This document shows, in pieces, positions 32,831 to 45,900 of a stretch of 64,000 nt of DNA. Location of the stretch: positions 10,304,501 through 10,368,500 of the forward strand of contig NC_092666.1 of the NCBI RefSeq assembly GCF_032118995.1, read 5' to 3'. Below the pieces are notes generated by a model, which had not been told where the DNA came from, did no database searches, and worked only from the letters and a program-made list of their open reading frames with translations. Position numbers and translations under genes: made by a program. Every line of letters begins with the position of its first letter. Position 1 is the stretch's first letter. Origin of the DNA: Asterias amurensis. Taxonomy: Eukaryota > Echinodermata > Asteroidea > Forcipulatida > Asteriidae.

Positions 32831-35800
32831 CACAAGACTACAGCCTTGTGAACTTATGTTTTTTACAGAAAATGATAACAAGGCTAAATAAATAGCCTTG
32901 TGAACTTTTCATATTATTTTTACAGAAGTAGTGAACTTATCAATTTTTTTCCAGAAAATGTACACAAGGCTTGTAAGTTTGATAAGTAACAAGCGGACTT
33001 GCGAACTTATTATATTTTTCCAGAAAATGGTCACAAGAAAATGATCACAAGGCTATAGCCTTGCGAACTTATTATATTTTTACAGGAAATGTTCACAAGG
33101 CCTTGTCAACTTATTATATGTTTGAAGAAAATGTTCACTTGCGAACTTATTATATTTATACAGAAAATGTACACAAGGCTATAGCCTTGTCAACTTATCA
33201 TATTTTTACAGAAAATAATCACAAAGCTATAGCCTTGCGAACTTATCATATTTTTACAGAAAAATGGTCACAAGACTATAGCCTTGTCAACTTATCACAT
33301 TGTTACAGAAAAATTTTCACAAGACTATAGCCTTGTCAACTTATAGTTTTACAGAAAATGATCACAATGATATAGCCTTGTGAACTTATTATATTTTTCC
33401 CAAAAATTGTCACAAGGCTGGTTACTTACCAATTTTTTCCTGAAAATGTACATAAGACTATAGCCTTGTCAACTTATCATATTTTTACAGGAAAATGTAC
33501 ACAAGACTATAGTCTGTCAACTTATCATATTTTTACAGGAAAAATGTTCACTTATCTATTTTTAAAAATAAATTGTCACAAGACTTGTTACTTATCAATT
33601 TTTCCAGAAAATGTTCACCTTATCATATTTTTTACAGAAAAATGTTCCCAAGACTATAGCCTTGTGAACTTATCATATTTTTACAGAAAAATGTTCACAA
33701 GACTATAGCTTTGTCAACTTATCATATCTTGTTACTTATCAATTTTTCCAGAAAATGTTCACCTTATCATATTTTTTACAGAAAAATGTCCCAAGACTAT
33801 AGCCTTGTCAACTTGTCATATTTTTAAAGAAAAATGTTTCACAAGACTATAGCCTTGTCAACTTATCATATTTTTACAGTAAAATGTTCACAAGACTATA
33901 GCCTTGTGAACTTATCATATTTTTACAGAAAAATGTTCACAAGACTATAGCCTTGTTACTTGGCAAATTTTTACAGAAAATGATCACAAGACTATAGCCT
34001 TGTGAACTTAACACATTTTTACAGAATGTTCACAAGACTATAGCCTTGTGAACTTATTATATTTTTACAGATAAATGTTCACAAGACTATAGCCTTGTGA
34101 ACTTATCATATTTTTACAGGAAATGTACACAAGACTACAATCTTGTGAACTTATCTTATTTTTACAGTAAAAAGTACATAAGACTATAGCCTTGTGAACT
34201 TATCATATTTTTAAAGAAAAATGTTCACAAGACTATAGCCTTGTCAACTTATCATATTTTTACAGTAAAATGTACATAAGACTTTAGCCTTGTGAACTTA
34301 TCATATTTTTACAGATAAATGTTCACAAGACTATAGCCTTGTGAACTTATCATATTTTTACAGAAAAATGTTCACAAGAACTTATCATATTTTTACAGAA
34401 AATGTACACAAGACTACAATCTTGTGAACTTATCATATTTTTACAGTAAAATGTACATAAGACTATAGCCTTGTGAACTTATCATATTTTTACAGAAAAA
34501 TGTTCACAAGGCTATAGCCTTGTCACCTTATCATATTTTTACAGATAAAATGTTCACTTATCATATTTTTCAAAATAAATTGTCACAAGACTTATTACTT
34601 ATCAATTTTTCCAGAAAATGTTCACCATATCATATTTTTTACAGAAAAATGTTCACAAGACTATAGCCTTGTGAACTTATCATATTTTTACAGAAAATGG
34701 TCACAAGGCTTGTTACTTATCAATTTTTTACAAAAAATGTACACAAGACTTAAGCCTTGCGAACTTATCATATTTTTAAAGAAAAATGTTCACAAGACTA
34801 TAGCCTTGTCAACTTATCATATTTTTACAGAAAATGTACACAAGACTATAGCCTTGTGAACTTATCATATTTTTATAGTAAAATGTTCACAAGGCTATAG
34901 CCTTGTCACCTTATCATATTTTTACAGAAAAATGTTCACAAGACTATAGTCTGTCAACTTATCATATTTTTACAGAAAAAATGTTCACTTATCATATTTT
35001 TCAAAATAAATTGTCACAAGACTTGTTACTTATCAATTTTTCCAGAAAATGTTCACCTTATCATATTTTTTACAGAAAAATGTTCACAAGACTTTAGCCT
35101 TGTCAACTTGTCATATTTTTAAAGAAAAATGTTTCACAAGACTATAGCCTTGTGAACTTATCATACTTTTACAGAAAAATGTTAACAAGACTATAGCCTT
35201 GTCAACTTATCATATTTGTACAGAAAATGTACACAAGACTATAGCCTTGTGAACTTATTATGTTTTTTTCGGGAAAATGGTCACAAGACTATAGCCTTGT
35301 GAACTTAACACATTTTTACAGAAAAATGTTCACAAGACTATAGCCTTGTCAACTTAAAACATTTTTACAGAAAAAATGTTCACAAGACTATTTTTACAGA
35401 TAAATGTTCACAAGACTTTAGCCTTGTGAACTTATCATATTTTTACAGATAAATGTTCACAAGACTATAGCCTTGTGAACTTATCATATTTTTCAAAAAA
35501 ATTGTCACAAGGCTTGTTACTTATCAATTTTTTCCAGAAAATGTTCACAAGACTATAGCCTTGTCACCTTATCATATTTTTACAGATAAATGTTCACAAG
35601 ACTACAATCTTGTGAACTTATCATATTTTTACAGTAAAATGTACATAAGACTATAGCCTTGTGAACTTATCATATTTTTACAGATAAATGTTCACAAGAC
35701 TATAGCCTTGTGAACTTATCAAATTTTTACAGAAAAATGTTCACAAGAACTTATCATATTTTTACAGAAAATGTACACAAGACTACAATCTTGTGAACTT

Positions 35801-38800
35801 ATCTTATTTTTACAGTAAAAAGTACATAAGACTATAGCCTTGTGAACTTATCATATTTTTAAAGAAAAATGTTCACAAGACTATAGCCTTGTCAACTTAT
35901 CATATTTTTACAGTAAAATGTACATAAGACTATAGCCTTGTGAACTTATCATATTTTTACAGATAAATGTTCACAAGACTATAGCCTTGTGAACTTATCA
36001 TATTTTTACAGAAAAAGTTCACAAGAACTTATCATATTTTTACAGAAAATGTACACAAGACTACAATCTTGTGAACTTATCATATTTTTACAGTAAAATG
36101 TACATAAGACTATAGCCTTGTGAACTTATCATATTTTTACAGAAAATGTACACAAGGCTATAGCCTTGTCACCTTATCATATTTTTACAGAAAAATGTTC
36201 ACAAAACTATAGTCTGTCAACTTATCATATTTTTACAGAAAAAATGTTCACTTATCATATTTTTCAAAATAAATTGTCACAAGACCTGTTACTTATCAAT
36301 TTTTCCAGAAAATGTTCACCTTATCATATTTTTTACAGAAAAATGTTCACAAGGCTTGTTACTTATCAATTTTTTACAAAAAATGTACACAAGACTTTAG
36401 CCTTGCGAACTTATCATATTTTTAAAGGAAAGTGTTCACAAGACTATAGCCTTGTCACCTTATCATATTTTTACAGAAAAATGTTCACAAGACTATAGTC
36501 TGTCAACTTATCATATTTTTTTCAGAAAAAATGTTCACTTATCATATTTTTCAAAATAAATTGTCACAAGACTTGTTACTTATCAATTTTTCCAGAAAAT
36601 GTTCACCTTATCATATTTTTTACAGAAAAATGTTCACAAGACTATAGCCTTGTCAACTTGTCATATTTTTAAAGAAAAATGTTTCACAAGACTATAGCCT
36701 TGTGAACTTATCATATTTTTACAGAAAAATGTTAACAAGACTATAGCCTTGTCAACTTATCATATTTTTACAGAAAATGTACACAAGACTATAGCCTTGT
36801 GAACTTATTATGTTTTTTTCGGGAAAATGGTCACAAGACTATATAGCCTTGTGAACTTAACACATTTTTACAGAAAAAATGTTCACAAGACTATTTTTGC
36901 AGAAAATGTACACAAGACTATAAATAGCCATGTGAACTTATCATATTTTTACAGATAAATGTTCACAAGACTATAGCCTTGTGAACTTATCATATTTTTA
37001 CAGATAAATGTTCACAAGACTTTAGCCTTGTGAACTTATCATATTTTTCAAAAAAATTGTCACAAGGCTTGTTACTTATCAATTTTTTCCAGAAAATGTT
37101 CACAAGACTATAGCCTTGTCACCTTATCATATTTTTACAGATAAATGTTCACAAGACTACAATCTTGTGAACTTATCATATTTTTACAGTAAAATGTACA
37201 TAAGACTATAGCCTTGTGAACTTATCATATTTTTACAGAAAATGTACATAAGACTATAGCCTTGTGAACTTATCATATTTTTACAGATAAATGTTCACAA
37301 GACTATAGCCTTGTGAACTTATCATATTTTTACAGATAAATGTTCACAAGAACTTATCATATTTTTACAGAAAATGTACACAAGACTACAATCTTGTGAA
37401 CTTATCATATTTTTACAGATAAATGTTCACAAGACTATAGCCTTGTGAACTTATCATATTTTTACAGAAAAATGTTCACAAGAACTTATCATATTTTTAC
37501 AGAAAATGTACACAAGACTACAATCTTGTGAACTTATCATATTTTACAGTAAAATGTACATAAGACTATAGCCTTGTGAACTTATCATATTTTTACAGAA
37601 AATGTACACAATTATCATATTTTTACAGAAAAATGTTCACAAAACTATAGTCTGTCAACTTATCATATTTTTACAGAAAAAATGTTCACTTATCATATTT
37701 TTCAAAATAAATTGTCACAAGACCTGTTACTTATCAATTTTTCCAGAAAATGTTCACCTTATCATATTTTTTACAGAAAAATGTTCACAAGACTATAGCC
37801 TTGTGAACTTATCATATTTTTACAGAAAATGGTCACAAGGCTTGTTACTTGTCAATTTATTACAAAAAATGTACACAAGACTTTAGCCTTGCGAACTTAT
37901 CATATTTTTAAAGAAAAGTGTTCACAAGACTATAGCCTTGTCAACTTATCATATTTTTACAGAAAATGTACACAAGACTATAGCCTTGTGAACTTATCAT
38001 ATCTTATAGTAAAATGTTCACAAGGCTATAGCCTTGTCACCTTATCATATTTTTACAGAAAAATGTTCACAAGACTATAGTCTGTCAACTTATCATATTT
38101 TTTTTCAGAAAAAATGTTCACTTATCATATTTTTCAAAATAAATTGTCACAAGACTTGTTACTTATCAATTTTTCCAGAAAATGTTCACCTTATCATATT
38201 TTTTACAGAAAAATGTTCACAAGACTATAGCCTTGTCAACTTGTCATATTTTTAAAGAAAAATGTTTCACAAGACTATAGCCTTGTGAACTTATCTTATT
38301 TTTACAGTAAAAAGTACATAAGACTATAGCCTTGTGAACTTATCATATTTTTACAGAAAAATGTTAACAAGACTATAGCCTTGTCAACTTATCATATTTT
38401 TACAGAAAAATGTTCACAAGACTATAGCCTTGTCAACTTAAAACATTTTTACAGAAAAAATGTTCACAAGACTATTTTTGCAGAAAATGTACACAAGACT
38501 ATATATAGCCATGTGAACTTATCATATTTTTACAGATAAATGTTCACAAGACTTTAGCCTTGTGAACTTATCATATTTTTCAAAATAATTGTCACAAGGC
38601 TTGTTACTTATCAATTTTTTCCAGAAAATGTTCACAAGACTATAGCCTTGTTACCATATCATATTTTTACAGATAAATGTTCACAAGACTACAATCTTGT
38701 GAACTTATCATATTTTTACAGTAAAATGTACATAAGACTATAGCCTTGTGAACTTATCATATTTTTACAGATAAATGTTCACAAGACTATAGATTTGTCA

Positions 38801-40590
38801 ACTTATCATATTTTTACAGAAAATGTACACAAGACTATAGCCTTGTCAACTTATTATGTTTTTTTCGGGAAAATGGTCACAAGACTATAGCCTTGTGAAC
38901 TTAACACATTTTTACAGAAAAATGTTCACAAGACTATAGCCTTGTCAACTTATCACATTTTTACAGAAAATGGTCACAAGGCTTGTTACTTATCAATTTT
39001 TTACAAAAAATGTACACAAGACTTTAGCCTTGCGAAGTTATCATATTTTTAAAGAAAAATGTTCACAAGACTATAGCCTTGTCAACTTATCATATTTTTA
39101 CAGAAAATGTACACAAGACTATAGCCTTGTGAACTTATTATGTTTTTTTCGGGAAAATGGTCACAAGACTATAGCCTTGTGAACTTAACACATTTTTACA
39201 GAAAAATGTTCACAAGACTATAGCCTTGTCAACTTAAAACATTTTTACAGAAAAAATGTTCACAAGACTATTTTTGCAGAAAATGTACACAAGACTATAT
39301 ATAGCCTTGTGAACTTATCATATTTTTACAGATAAATGTTCACAAGACTTAACATATTTTTACAGATAAATGTTCACAAGAACTTATCATATTTTTACAG
39401 AAAATGTACACAAGACTACAATCTTGTGAACTTATCTTATTTTTACAGTAAAATGTACATAAGACTATAGCCTTGTGAACTTATCATATTTTTACAGATA
39501 AATGTTCACAAGACTATAGCCTTGTGAACTTATCATATTTTTACAGAAGAATGTTCACAAGAACTTATCATATTTTTACAGAAAATGTACACAAGACTAC
39601 AATCTTGTGAACTTATCTTATTTTTACAGTAAAAAGTACATAAGACTATAGCCTTGTGAACTTATCATATTTTTTCAAGAAAAGTGTTCACAAGACTATA
39701 GCCTTGTCAACTTATATTTTTACAGATAAATGTTCACAAGACTATAGCCTTGTGAACTTATCATATTTTTACAGAAAAATGTTCACAAGAACTTATCATT
39801 TTTTTACAGAAAATGTACACAAGACTACAATCTTGTGAACTTATCATATTTTTACAGTAAAATGTACATAAGACTATAGCCTTGTGAACTTATCATATTT
39901 TTACAGTAAAATGTTCACAAGGCTATAGCCTTGTCACCTTATCATATTTTTACAGAAAAATGTTCACAAGACTATAGTCTGTCAACTTATCATATTTTTA
40001 CAGAAAAAATGTTCACTTATCATATTTTTAAAAATAAATTGTCACAAGACTTGTTACTTATCAATTTTTCCAGAAAATGTTCACCTTATCATATTTTTTA
40101 CAGAAAAATGTTCACAAGACTATAGCCTTGTGAACTTATCATATTTTTACAGAAAATGGTCACAAGGCTTGTTACTTATCAATTTTTTACCAAAAATGTA
40201 CACAAGACTTTAGCCTTGCGAACTTATCAAATTTTTCCAGAAAATGCCTTGTGAACTTACCATATTTTTACAGAAAATGGACACTTGTGAACTTATCATA
40301 ATTTTACAGAAAATGGTCACACGACTACAGCCTTGTGAACTGATCATATTTTTCAGAAAATGTTCACAAGGCTGTGTACTTATCATACTTTCCTTGAAAA
40401 TATTCACAAGGCTATTTTTAATTTTTTCCAGAAAATGTTACAAAGTGAACTTTTGATATCTTCTTTAGAATTGTGAACTTTTTATATTTTTCTTGAAAAT
40501 TTTCACTTGTGAACTTGTGAAAATTTCATGAAAGTGTTTACAAGGCCTTGTGAACATTTTCTGTAACATGATAAGTTCACAAGCCATGTG
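32829..40590. repeat. 7.8-kb satellite with ~49-bp palindrome-bearing unit and higher-order structure
   Basis: The typical unit is GTTCACAAGACTATAGCC + TTGTGAAC + TTATCATATTTTTACAGAAA + AAT. The variant with GGCTATAGCC in the centre makes a perfect 26-bp palindrome whose arms are GTTCACAAGGCTA and its complement. Units are mixed with AT-rich variants (TTGTTACTTATCAATTTTTC). A rare variant (TGTTTTTTTCGGGAAAATGG) recurs at 35261, 36811, 38858 and 39141, and the ACTTGTTACTTATC block at 35021, 36571 and 38153, giving ~1.55-kb higher-order spacing. Edge units at both ends are more diverged. Chance open frames are by-products of the repeat. Confidence 0.95.
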
Positions 40591-40872
40591 AATTTGGTTG
40601 TTTTTTTTTTTTTCTTGTTTTTATCAAGGAAGAAATTTCATGCTGAGCAAATTGTTGTGATTACCAGCTCTATGAAAATTGGGCCCTGGTGAAAAGCGCG
40701 AGAGACAGGTGCCAATAAATGTTACAAGTGACAACTCATTCATCTTGAAAATAATATACATTTAATATTTCCTCTTACTATTATTTACTACATATTAATT
40801 ATGTCTGTGTTGAAGAGGGGGTAAGGATAGCTTTGGTAATTACTCCAACAATTGAAGACCATAAAAACTTAA

Positions 40873-41566
40873 TTGTAAAAGAGTGAAAATTTCACTCTTC
40901 TCCGAGTGGTGTCAGTTTCGCTCTTTTAAGAGTGAAAGTAAATCTATGTAACATTTTTTGAGTGAAATTGAAACGAACTACACTCTCGATGGAGTTTAAA
41001 GTACCCGTACTCTAAAAAGAGTTGTCCGCCATATGGCTTTGTAAGAGTGCATGCATATGGCGGACAAAACAATTACTATTATATTTTTTTTCACATTTAG
41101 AGAGTACCACATGCATTGCTTTATAACTCATGAAGAATATATATTTGTTTTGTGTACTTTTGGTCCCAATGATGAAGTTAGCTGGAGACATACAGTGTCT
41201 ATTTACAGAAATGCACAATATCAAACAAGTATAGTTACAAGGTATAAGTCTTGGTGCAAGACGTTTTGTCACGTTTTTGTTTGCAACTCACAATGCATGC
41301 ACGTCGCAACAATTTCACCATTTCACTCTCTTAATGTAAAAGAATGGAAAACCACTCGTTTTGTCTGCCATACCACTTTTGCAAAGGCCATATGGTGGAC
41401 AACTCTTCCATGGGTGAAAAACAGGTACTTTCAACTCGATTTCCAGTGAAGTTTGTTCCAATTTCACTCAGAAAGAGTGATACCAAGTGAGGTTCACTCT
41501 CAAAAGATGGAAAATACCACCACTCAAGAGAGTGAAATTTTCACTCTTTTACATTAAGAGAGTAAA
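40873..41566. mobile_element. AGAGTG-type inverted-repeat element (long form)
   Basis: Left end TTGTAAAAGAGTGAAAATTT, right end AAATTTTCACTCTTTTACAT in inverted order, with many internal AGAGTG/CACTCT half-sites. An inner inverted pair is built on CCGCCATATGG and CCATATGGTGGACAAC. A ~190-bp internally deleted relative lies at 42229-42416. No credible ORF. Confidence 0.65.
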
Positions 41567-41683
41567 GAATTCGCTAGAAGCCCCGAACCAGCCTCTTGCA
41601 CCAAGACTACTCGGATATTACAGACAAAAGTACTTAGTACTATAATAATAACATCTTGCCCACCCCTCCGCCTGAGTAGTTTC

Positions 41684-42068
41684 TTAAAGGCAGGGGACAC
41701 TATTGGTACTTACTCAAAATGATTATTCGCATGAAACCTACTTTGGTAACGAGTAATGGGGAGCTGTTGATGGTATAAAACATTGTGAGAAACAGCTCCC
41801 ACTGAAGTAACGTAGTTTTTGAGAAAGAATTTATTTACCACAAATTTGATTTTGAGACGTCAGATTTAGAGTTTGAGGTCCCAAAATCAAGCGTCTGAAA
41901 GCACACAACTTCGAGTGATAAGGATGTTTTTTCTTCACTTATTATCTCGCAACTATGACGACCAATTGAGTTCAAATTGTCACAGGTTTGTTTGTTTATG
42001 CATATGTTGAGATACACCAAGTGAGAAGACTGGTCTTTGACAATTACCAATAGTGTCCAGTGTCTTAA
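41684..42068 (+). mobile_element. TTAA-flanked MITE, family A
   Basis: Full-length: TTAAAGGCAGGGGACACTAT to GTGTCCAGTGTCTTAA. Lies between the two AGAGTG elements. Confidence 0.85.
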
Positions 42069-42228
42069 AATAGTTGTTAAATAACTACAAATTACATTTG
42101 AATAAACTTATCATAAAACATACAGACTTTATCTAGATTTGACCATCTAGTTCCTTGTATTCACAATTTTATTATCAAAGGCCCAATTCTCATTACCTAT
42201 TGTCGTGTGGGGCCACCCTACTCCCTTA

Positions 42229-42416
42229 ACTCTTTTGAGAGTGGAAGTAAATCTTTGTCACTCTTTTTGAGTGAAATTTGAACAAATTTCACTTTTACTC
42301 GAGTTGACAGTACCCGTCTTTCACTCTAAAAAGAGTTGCCCGCCATCTGGCTCTTTGCAAGAGTGGTATGGCGGACAAAACAAGTGTTTTTTAACTCTTA
42401 TACATTAAGAGAGAGT
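42229..42416. mobile_element. AGAGTG-type element (short, internally deleted)
   Basis: Shares AGTGGAAGTAAATCTTTGTC, AGTACCCGT, AAAAAGAGTTGCCCGCCAT and ATACATTAAGAGAG with the long form, but lacks ~500 bp of interior. Confidence 0.65.
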
Positions 42417-42618
42417 AGCCTCGGAGTCGCTAGTTATATGAATTGATCAGGGTAACAAGATGGTCACAACTTGATAAAGGTCTATGGGTCTACACGGTTG
42501 TGTCGGAATTGGCGGCTACAGCTACGGCTGCGGCTAGATTTCGGTATTATCATGCTTTGAAGTATAGGACTCACAGCCAAAATCGTTGGCTGCCAATTCA
42601 GATACAGCCCAAGGTGCA

Positions 42619-42807
42619 GGCCCAGTTTCATAAAGCTGTTAGCAGAAAATACTACTTGGCAACGAATTTCTATGCTTAGCAAAAATTGAGAGGGGCACCA
42701 GCCACAGTAAATGCAAGTTATTGGCTGGTAACCTGTTTCTGCCGAGTAATACTATTCTGTGCTTAGCAACTTTTTCTGCTTACTGGCTTTATAAAATTGG
42801 GCCCTGG
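42619..42807. mobile_element. GGGCCC-type MITE
   Basis: GGCCCAGTTTCATAAAGCTG on the left, TTTATAAAATTGGGCCCTGG on the right; interior GCAACGAATTTCTATGCTTAGC. Falls in or just beyond the 3' UTR of the candidate gene ending at 42947. Confidence 0.7.
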
Positions 42808-42946
42808 TTGCCATTTGCGGATAAAGAGCGCCCTCTTGATCCAGATGATGGTTGATCGACATCTTGATTAGACTTGCTCCAGTCAGTCTTCAGCTCTTGT
42901 CCCCTTGATCCTCAATCCAGCCAGAGTCTTCCCTGCATCTCTGTTG

Positions 42947-45900
42947 TCATCTCAGGCTGATGTCAACTCTCGTCCAATCTGCGGATGGAAACAACAGAAC
43001 TGTTTATTGTTTGATCACTTTCAACGAGTAGGATTTTTTTTATTAACTTTGCATGCATGCATGGTTTGAGCATGGAGGTAGAATTAGAAGGAGTTTGAAC
43101 AAAGCAATGATCAAACGTCAAATGTCCAGTGCTGCAATTGTAAAAACAGCAAAACAGATCGTAATTCTATCTCCATGGTGTGAGGTTTGAAGTAGCATCA
43201 TGTGTAAAACTCTCGGGGAAAAGAACCAATGGTTGTAAACCACCGATTCTTTTCAGAACCACCACCACTTTCACTGAATGGTTTTCAACAAGGTCAGCTC
43301 CAACAAAAGTCTGAAATATACCATCTCCATCCCACCCTAATTTTTATTCTCGTCAAGATTTTGTATTTGGAAGATACATACCCAGTTCAAACAGGATACT
43401 GTTTTAGTATAAAATAAAGAGTCTTGAATTCTATGACTCTTGATCCTTTACTTGTTTAATAAGTTTCATTCAAGTAATTTCATGTTTAATCTGGACTAAA
43501 CTTAGTGTATCTCAACATATGCATAAAATAACAAACCTGTGAAAATTTGAGCTCAATTGGTTGTCGAAGTTGCGAGATAATAATGGGAAAGAAAAACACC
43601 CTTGTCACACGAAGTTGTGTGCTTTCAGATGCTTGATTTGAAGACCTCAAATTCTAATTTTGAGGTCTCCAAACCAAATTCAAATATTTCACTGAAAAAT
43701 TACTACTTTCTCAAAAAGTATGTTTCTTTAGAGGGAGCAATTTTTCACACTGGTTTTATACTATCAACAAGCTCCTGCTTATCAAGTAAGGTTTTATGAT
43801 AACATTTGTTTTGAGTACTTACCATTAGTGTCCAGCGCCTCCGGGCTCCTTCCCTGTAGGTGTTTGTAACAGGACCATGAACATCGACGTAATTCACAGT
43901 CAGGTTCACTTAGATCACCATCATGCACCAGAAAACTGCAGGGCAAAGAAACAAGGTAAAATGGTTTAACAATTTTAATAATAATTTTGTTCAGATTTTG
44001 AGAGGCGTTTCACAACCAATAAAGTTCCCTCCAAACTTTTCTAGCAAGCATGTCAAATGGAATGAAATTGGCTTAGTTGCCCCCGTGAAGAATTTCAGTC
44101 CACTAACAAGATTTTCCCTTTTTGAATATTTCTTTGTCAATGATGTTTTCCTGCAATCGTTTGTACCAATAAAACATCCAAGCAGGTTGGGCTGACAGAC
44201 AGTTTAGGAAACCTCTCATGTTTTGGTTCATTTCCTCTTAAACTTCGCCTTAACTTTAAAGACACTGGGCACTATTGTTAATTGTCAAAGACCAGTCTTC
44301 TCACTTGGTGTATCTCAACAAAAGCATAAATAAACAAACCTGTGAATATTTGAACTCAATTGGAGGTTGAAGTTATCTGTGTGGGAGATTTATATATTGT
44401 TTAAATGACTTATGCCTCCCCATTATGGGTACCAATAATACATCCAGGCAGCTTGGGACGAGAGATTTGTAAAAAATTGTAAAAACTCTCTTTTGGTAGT
44501 TTAATTCCAGTCAAACTTTATCTTGAAAAAAATAGAATTAGCTGTTGCAAACAACTTACCAACCAAAGGGACCGATGATATCAATGCAAATAAAAACAGT
44601 GAATGGCCCTACTTATCAATCCGAGTCTTTCTCGAAGGCTAAACATTTCTTTCAGGCGAAAGATTTTAGCTTTTGAGAAAGACTCTGCTAGGATCGAAAC
44701 GTCAGGCCATTGACTATTTTTTGCAAACTTTACCTTGTAACATAAATTCATACATTACCCCAATTATCACCATGCATGATATTCAAACTGCCGGACTGCA
44801 TCAATAAAGAGTAGCCCATCACCTCTTGTATCTCTGCAGGTAAAGAAGTTCTGAAGACAAGTAAAAATAAAGTTGAACTCAGATCTACTGTTAAGATTTT
44901 CAGGTCAATACCTTTGAGAGTAATAGTTTGGACTATTGTTTCCAATGGGAGGCTTTGCAACACTAGGTACCAGCAGACTTACAAAGTAATTTGTTATCAT
45001 TGTTTACATAGTTCTGAGCATGCGCACATTACCGAAAACTATGGATTTTACTTGGTAAGTCTGCTGCCACCAGCGTCCCGAATGTCGCCCATTGTTTGTA
45101 TCATTAAAAATCTAACAACTTGTCACAAGAGAGAGAGCGAGAGAGTTGGTAAAATAATTTTAATACTTTTTGAAAGCCATCAAAATTTGTCTAATCACAA
45201 ACACCTGTTGTATGACTTTCAATTGTTTTGGTAGGTCAAAGCGGCTTGGAGTAGGGATAGTGTAAAAAACTCTCCTTTGGTATTAATTTCATTTCCAGTC
45301 AAAAGTTATTTTTACATTGATACATTACCAACACTTGCCAGGTGTAAAGTTCAAATTTCCATCTGTGCGATCTGCAAGAAAACAAACAATTTATGGTGTT
45401 ATAAAGGAAAATTATGGTGATTAGTTGGAAGAAAAACTTTGGTTATTGGCTGTGAAGGGAAACTTTGGTTATTGGCTGTGAAGGGAAACTTTGGTTATTG
45501 GCTGTGAAGGGAAACTTTGGTTATTGGCTGTGAAGGGAAACTTTGGTTATTGGTTGCGAAGCGAAACGTTGGTTATTGGCTGCAAAGGAAAACGTAGGTA
45601 ATTATTGGCTGCAAAGGAAAACGTAGGTAATTATTGGCTGCAAAGGGAAACGTAGGTAATTATTGGTTGCAAAGGGAAACGTTGGTTATTGGTTGCAAAG
45701 GGAAACGTTGGTTATTGGCTGCGAAGGGAAACGTTGGTTATTGGTTGCGAAGCGAAACATTGGTTATTGGCTGCGAAGGGAAATTTTGGTTATTGGCTGC
45801 GAAGGGAAACGTTGGTTATTGATTGCGAAGGGAAACTTTGGTTATTGATTGCGAAGGGAAACTTTGATTATTGGCTGTGAAGGGAAACTTTGGTTATTGG

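Noticed and set aside
33061-40456. Many forward ORFs of 60-110 codons with YHIFTENVHKT-like repeats
   Set aside because: They are translations of the 49-bp satellite; frames drift because 49 is not a multiple of three, and no start context, splice signal or domain exists.
32829-40590. CRISPR-like alternation of palindromic repeat and spacer
   Set aside because: The spacers are themselves repeated and AT-rich, unit similarity is graded, no cas genes are present and the genome is eukaryotic.
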